This document shows, in pieces, positions 29,190 through 31,281 of a DNA stretch of 31,281 nucleotides. Position numbers and translations under genes: made by a program. Under the pieces are notes generated by a model. It had not been told where the DNA came from. It was given only the letters and a program-made list of their open reading frames with translations, and searched no databases. The stretch's first letter is position 1, and each line of letters opens with the position of its first letter. Source of the stretch: a virus. The stretch lies in IMG/VR virus record IMGVR_UViG_3300049149_000003, positions 1 to 31,281 of that record, one strand, 5' to 3'.

Positions 29190-30365
29190 ATGGCCGTTGC
29201 AAACTACGGTTCATACAGTCCACAGGCGATTGATCCATTCCAGATCGAGACCACACTCGCGAAGGAAGCGATCACGTCGCCTGCACAGGCACAGAACCTA
29301 CTGGACCTGTATCGGATACAGAACCAAACATCACAGGGCAACTACAACTACGAACTGGATAGGCAGCACGAGTTCGCTGCACAGCAGTTGGCTGCGACGA
29401 TGGCAGACAACGCTGAGAAGGCACGCATCGAGTATGCGAAGATACCCGGTGGTGTGGGCTTGATGAACAACAGTTCGTTGTTCGCAGGCGTGCCACAAGC
29501 CAATCGTGACTTCTTCTCTGGTCAACAGACACGATTGCAGAATGCGAACATCGCCAACATTGGCAGTGACGCTGCATATCATCTTGTCCAGGCTGGCTAT
29601 CCGACCACACCACAAGCTGTGACAGGGATCACTGGTCTACCTACGACACAAGGTGTGCCGCTAGCAATACAAGAAGCAGCGGTTCGTGCTGCCAATGCGA
29701 AGCCAGAGACATATACAGTCATGGCTGATATAGGCATTGGATCAGATGGCAAGCCAATACAGGTGCCGGTCAGGATACCGTATGGTGCTAGTGATGACGA
29801 GATCAAGCGACGCATTGCAGAGGCAACTCATGGTGCCACGTTTGCACCACAAGCACCAACAACTGGTGTGTCTGGGATAACAGGACCAAGTGGTGGTGGA
29901 ACAAGTAATCAACCGCCACCTGCGAAGTCTGGTCCACAAGTATCACAGGATGGCACAGTCACAGGTGGACAAGGTAATCCACTGCTCGGACCATTGGCTC
30001 CTGGTGGTGATGGAGGACAGCCTGATCTAGCAGGTAGGACAACTGGTAAAACCAACCTACCATTAGCACCTGCAGACGAAGGCACACAACAGCCAGGGTC
30101 TGCCACGGCTGCACCAAGTAAGCCTGCTACACCAACACAACAAGCTGCACCTGCGCAGACAACTGCACCACAGGCTAAGCCCGGTGGACAGGTGTTGACT
30201 GATCCAAAGATACAAGCACAAGGCAAGATGGCTGCACGACTACTGCCTGATGACGCTAAGCGTGATGTGCTTGCCAACTCACAAGGCAGCTTCTGGCCAG
30301 TGTTCGAGGGCACAGATGGTGGGCTGGTATTGGTAGGCAAGAGCGGAAGGACATATCGCCCATGA
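29190..30365 (+). CDS. Probable internal virion protein, 391 aa
   Basis: Not recognised by family. The N-terminal half is helical (FQIETTLAKEAITSPAQAQN, YELDRQHEFAAQQLAATMAD), and a beta segment near 173-195 reads TYTVMADIGIGSDGKPIQVP. The stretch from about 215 to 330 is Gly/Pro/Gln/Thr-rich and probably disordered. A short folded C-terminus has GSFWPVFEGTDGGLVLVGKSG. GTAGGTG precedes the ATG. It is likely another ejection-related protein, by neighbourhood. Confidence 0.55.
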   Translation: MAVANYGSYSPQAIDPFQIETTLAKEAITSPAQAQNLLDLYRIQNQTSQGNYNYELDRQHEFAAQQLAATMADNAEKARIEYAKIPGGVGLMNNSSLFAGVPQANRDFFSGQQTRLQNANIANIGSDAAYHLVQAGYPTTPQAVTGITGLPTTQGVPLAIQEAAVRAANAKPETYTVMADIGIGSDGKPIQVPVRIPYGASDDEIKRRIAEATHGATFAPQAPTTGVSGITGPSGGGTSNQPPPAKSGPQVSQDGTVTGGQGNPLLGPLAPGGDGGQPDLAGRTTGKTNLPLAPADEGTQQPGSATAAPSKPATPTQQAAPAQTTAPQAKPGGQVLTDPKIQAQGKMAARLLPDDAKRDVLANSQGSFWPVFEGTDGGLVLVGKSGRTYRP

Positions 30366-31281
30366 GCGATGTATTGATCCCATCGCCATATGCCTTCGAC
30401 AGTCCAGAAGGGAGAGCGGAGAGAGAAGCACAGTTGCGTGGTGCTGGTCTAGCCGTAACCAACTTGTTGCCAGGACTACTTACACAGTTCTCGCCTGTTG
30501 GTAAGGATGCACAAGGCAACGCGACACTACAGTTGCCAGGAGCCATACAAGCAGCAGAGGCTGCAACCAATCTTGGACCGCTTGCAATCAACTATGCAAG
30601 CAGCAAGCTGGGAGTGCCAACAAATCTCAAACCATTCGACTTCGCTACAGCAGCAGGTGAGCGTTATCGCAATGCTGCGGATCAGGTGAATAGTGTAGTT
30701 CCACACATGGAAGGACAGACGCCAGAGGAGAAGACCATACAGGATATGGCTTTTAGTGCTGGTGGTATGTCAGTTCCTGGTGCTGGTGTAATCGGCGCGA
30801 TACCTACACGGCTGGGACGGTTCGCTGCACACATGGTTGTGCCAACACTTGATGCCACTGGGACAGCACCCATCGTTGGTGCAGCATTCACTGGTGGTGC
30901 AGGTATATTAGCAGAGCGTCAACAGGACCGTATGGCGAGAGAGATTGGTCTCGATCCAGCCAAGGAGCGTATACGACAATACAACGTAGACCACGGACTG
31001 CCTCCGGATAGGCCACTCGCTGACTTGTCGCAACCAGACACAAGCGGCACTGTCGCACATCCGGAGACGGGGGCTCCGGCAACTGTCCCTTTTCCTATCA
31101 ATTTGGTAGTGGGCAGCGCCCAGGCAGCGCCAACGTCCCAACCATCACAGTCAGACCAGAGCACAGGACCACAACCAGGACAAGGTGAACACTTCGAGAC
31201 GCTAGCTGCATTCGGCAGACCAGATATCAAAGTAATAGCACCCGACTTCAGTAGTGGTGGTGAGAGTGGATTGAGTGGTGA
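30362..31281 (+). CDS. Large virion protein, cut by right edge
   Basis: The ATG overlaps the upstream stop as ATGA, and the frame (beginning MSDVLIPSPYAFDSPEGRAE) stays open for 306 codons to the window end. It has Gly/Ala-rich possibly membrane-active stretches (FSAGGMSVPGAGVIGAIP, TAPIVGAAFTGGAGILAE, about 131-180), then a Pro/Gln/Ser-rich linker (about 225-270). No catalytic motif is visible in the part present. It may be the large internal protein that completes the ejection set, whose enzyme domain, if any, lies past the edge. Confidence 0.6.
   Translation, partial: MSDVLIPSPYAFDSPEGRAEREAQLRGAGLAVTNLLPGLLTQFSPVGKDAQGNATLQLPGAIQAAEAATNLGPLAINYASSKLGVPTNLKPFDFATAAGERYRNAADQVNSVVPHMEGQTPEEKTIQDMAFSAGGMSVPGAGVIGAIPTRLGRFAAHMVVPTLDATGTAPIVGAAFTGGAGILAERQQDRMAREIGLDPAKERIRQYNVDHGLPPDRPLADLSQPDTSGTVAHPETGAPATVPFPINLVVGSAQAAPTSQPSQSDQSTGPQPGQGEHFETLAAFGRPDIKVIAPDFSSGGESGLSG

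Noticed and set aside
30698-30716. TTCCACACATGGAA as another palindrome copy
   Set aside because: The core is one base short and the right arm is changed. It is within what chance similarity could produce.

Overview
The window is part of a tailed double-stranded DNA phage genome (Caudoviricetes). The recognisable set is a large terminase, portal, scaffold, HK97-type major capsid protein, tail adaptor, tail nozzle, and a fibre with a C-terminal chaperone domain. The absence of a tape measure and tail-tube/sheath genes, together with Ala/Gln-rich probable internal virion proteins, points to a short-tailed (podovirus-like) particle. This is inference from gene content. No integrase, RNA polymerase, DNA polymerase or lysis cassette is visible, and the genome continues past both ends. 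The host cannot be named. Shine-Dalgarno sites and consensus sigma70-type promoters indicate a bacterial host with ordinary transcription signals.

Layout. Positions 1-6204 carry about 19 small leftward genes, mostly of unknown function. Among them are an HNH endonuclease, a protein with an NrdR-type zinc ribbon, a small helix-turn-helix protein and one possible small membrane protein. They form several units: a far-left operon driven by a perfect TTGACA-17-TATAAT promoter (3736-3764), a short operon ending in a terminator at 4041-4068, and a single-gene unit (5179-6204) with its own near-consensus promoter and terminator. Positions 3695-4040 and 6231-7041 are gene-free control regions rich in palindromes. 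From 7042 to the right end all genes point rightward and are tightly coupled, mostly by TGATG or ATGA overlaps. The order is structural unknowns, probable TerS, a 1099-residue triple-module adhesin, TerL, small genes, portal, scaffold, capsid, decoration-like proteins, tail adaptor, nozzle, S74 fibre, two GNAT acetyltransferase-like proteins, and probable ejection proteins. The last gene is cut by the right edge.

The most striking feature is a dispersed 15-17 bp palindrome, TTTCCACAWTGTGGAAA (odd-length, A/T centre). There are ten exact copies of its 15-bp core and four with one or two changes. Ten of the fourteen lie in the first 6.8 kb, mostly between genes, after terminators or next to promoters. 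At three loci the right arm abuts or overlaps the Shine-Dalgarno sequence. Four copies lie inside clear coding regions, in two reading frames. This looks like a phage-wide operator or nucleoprotein-site system of unknown binder.
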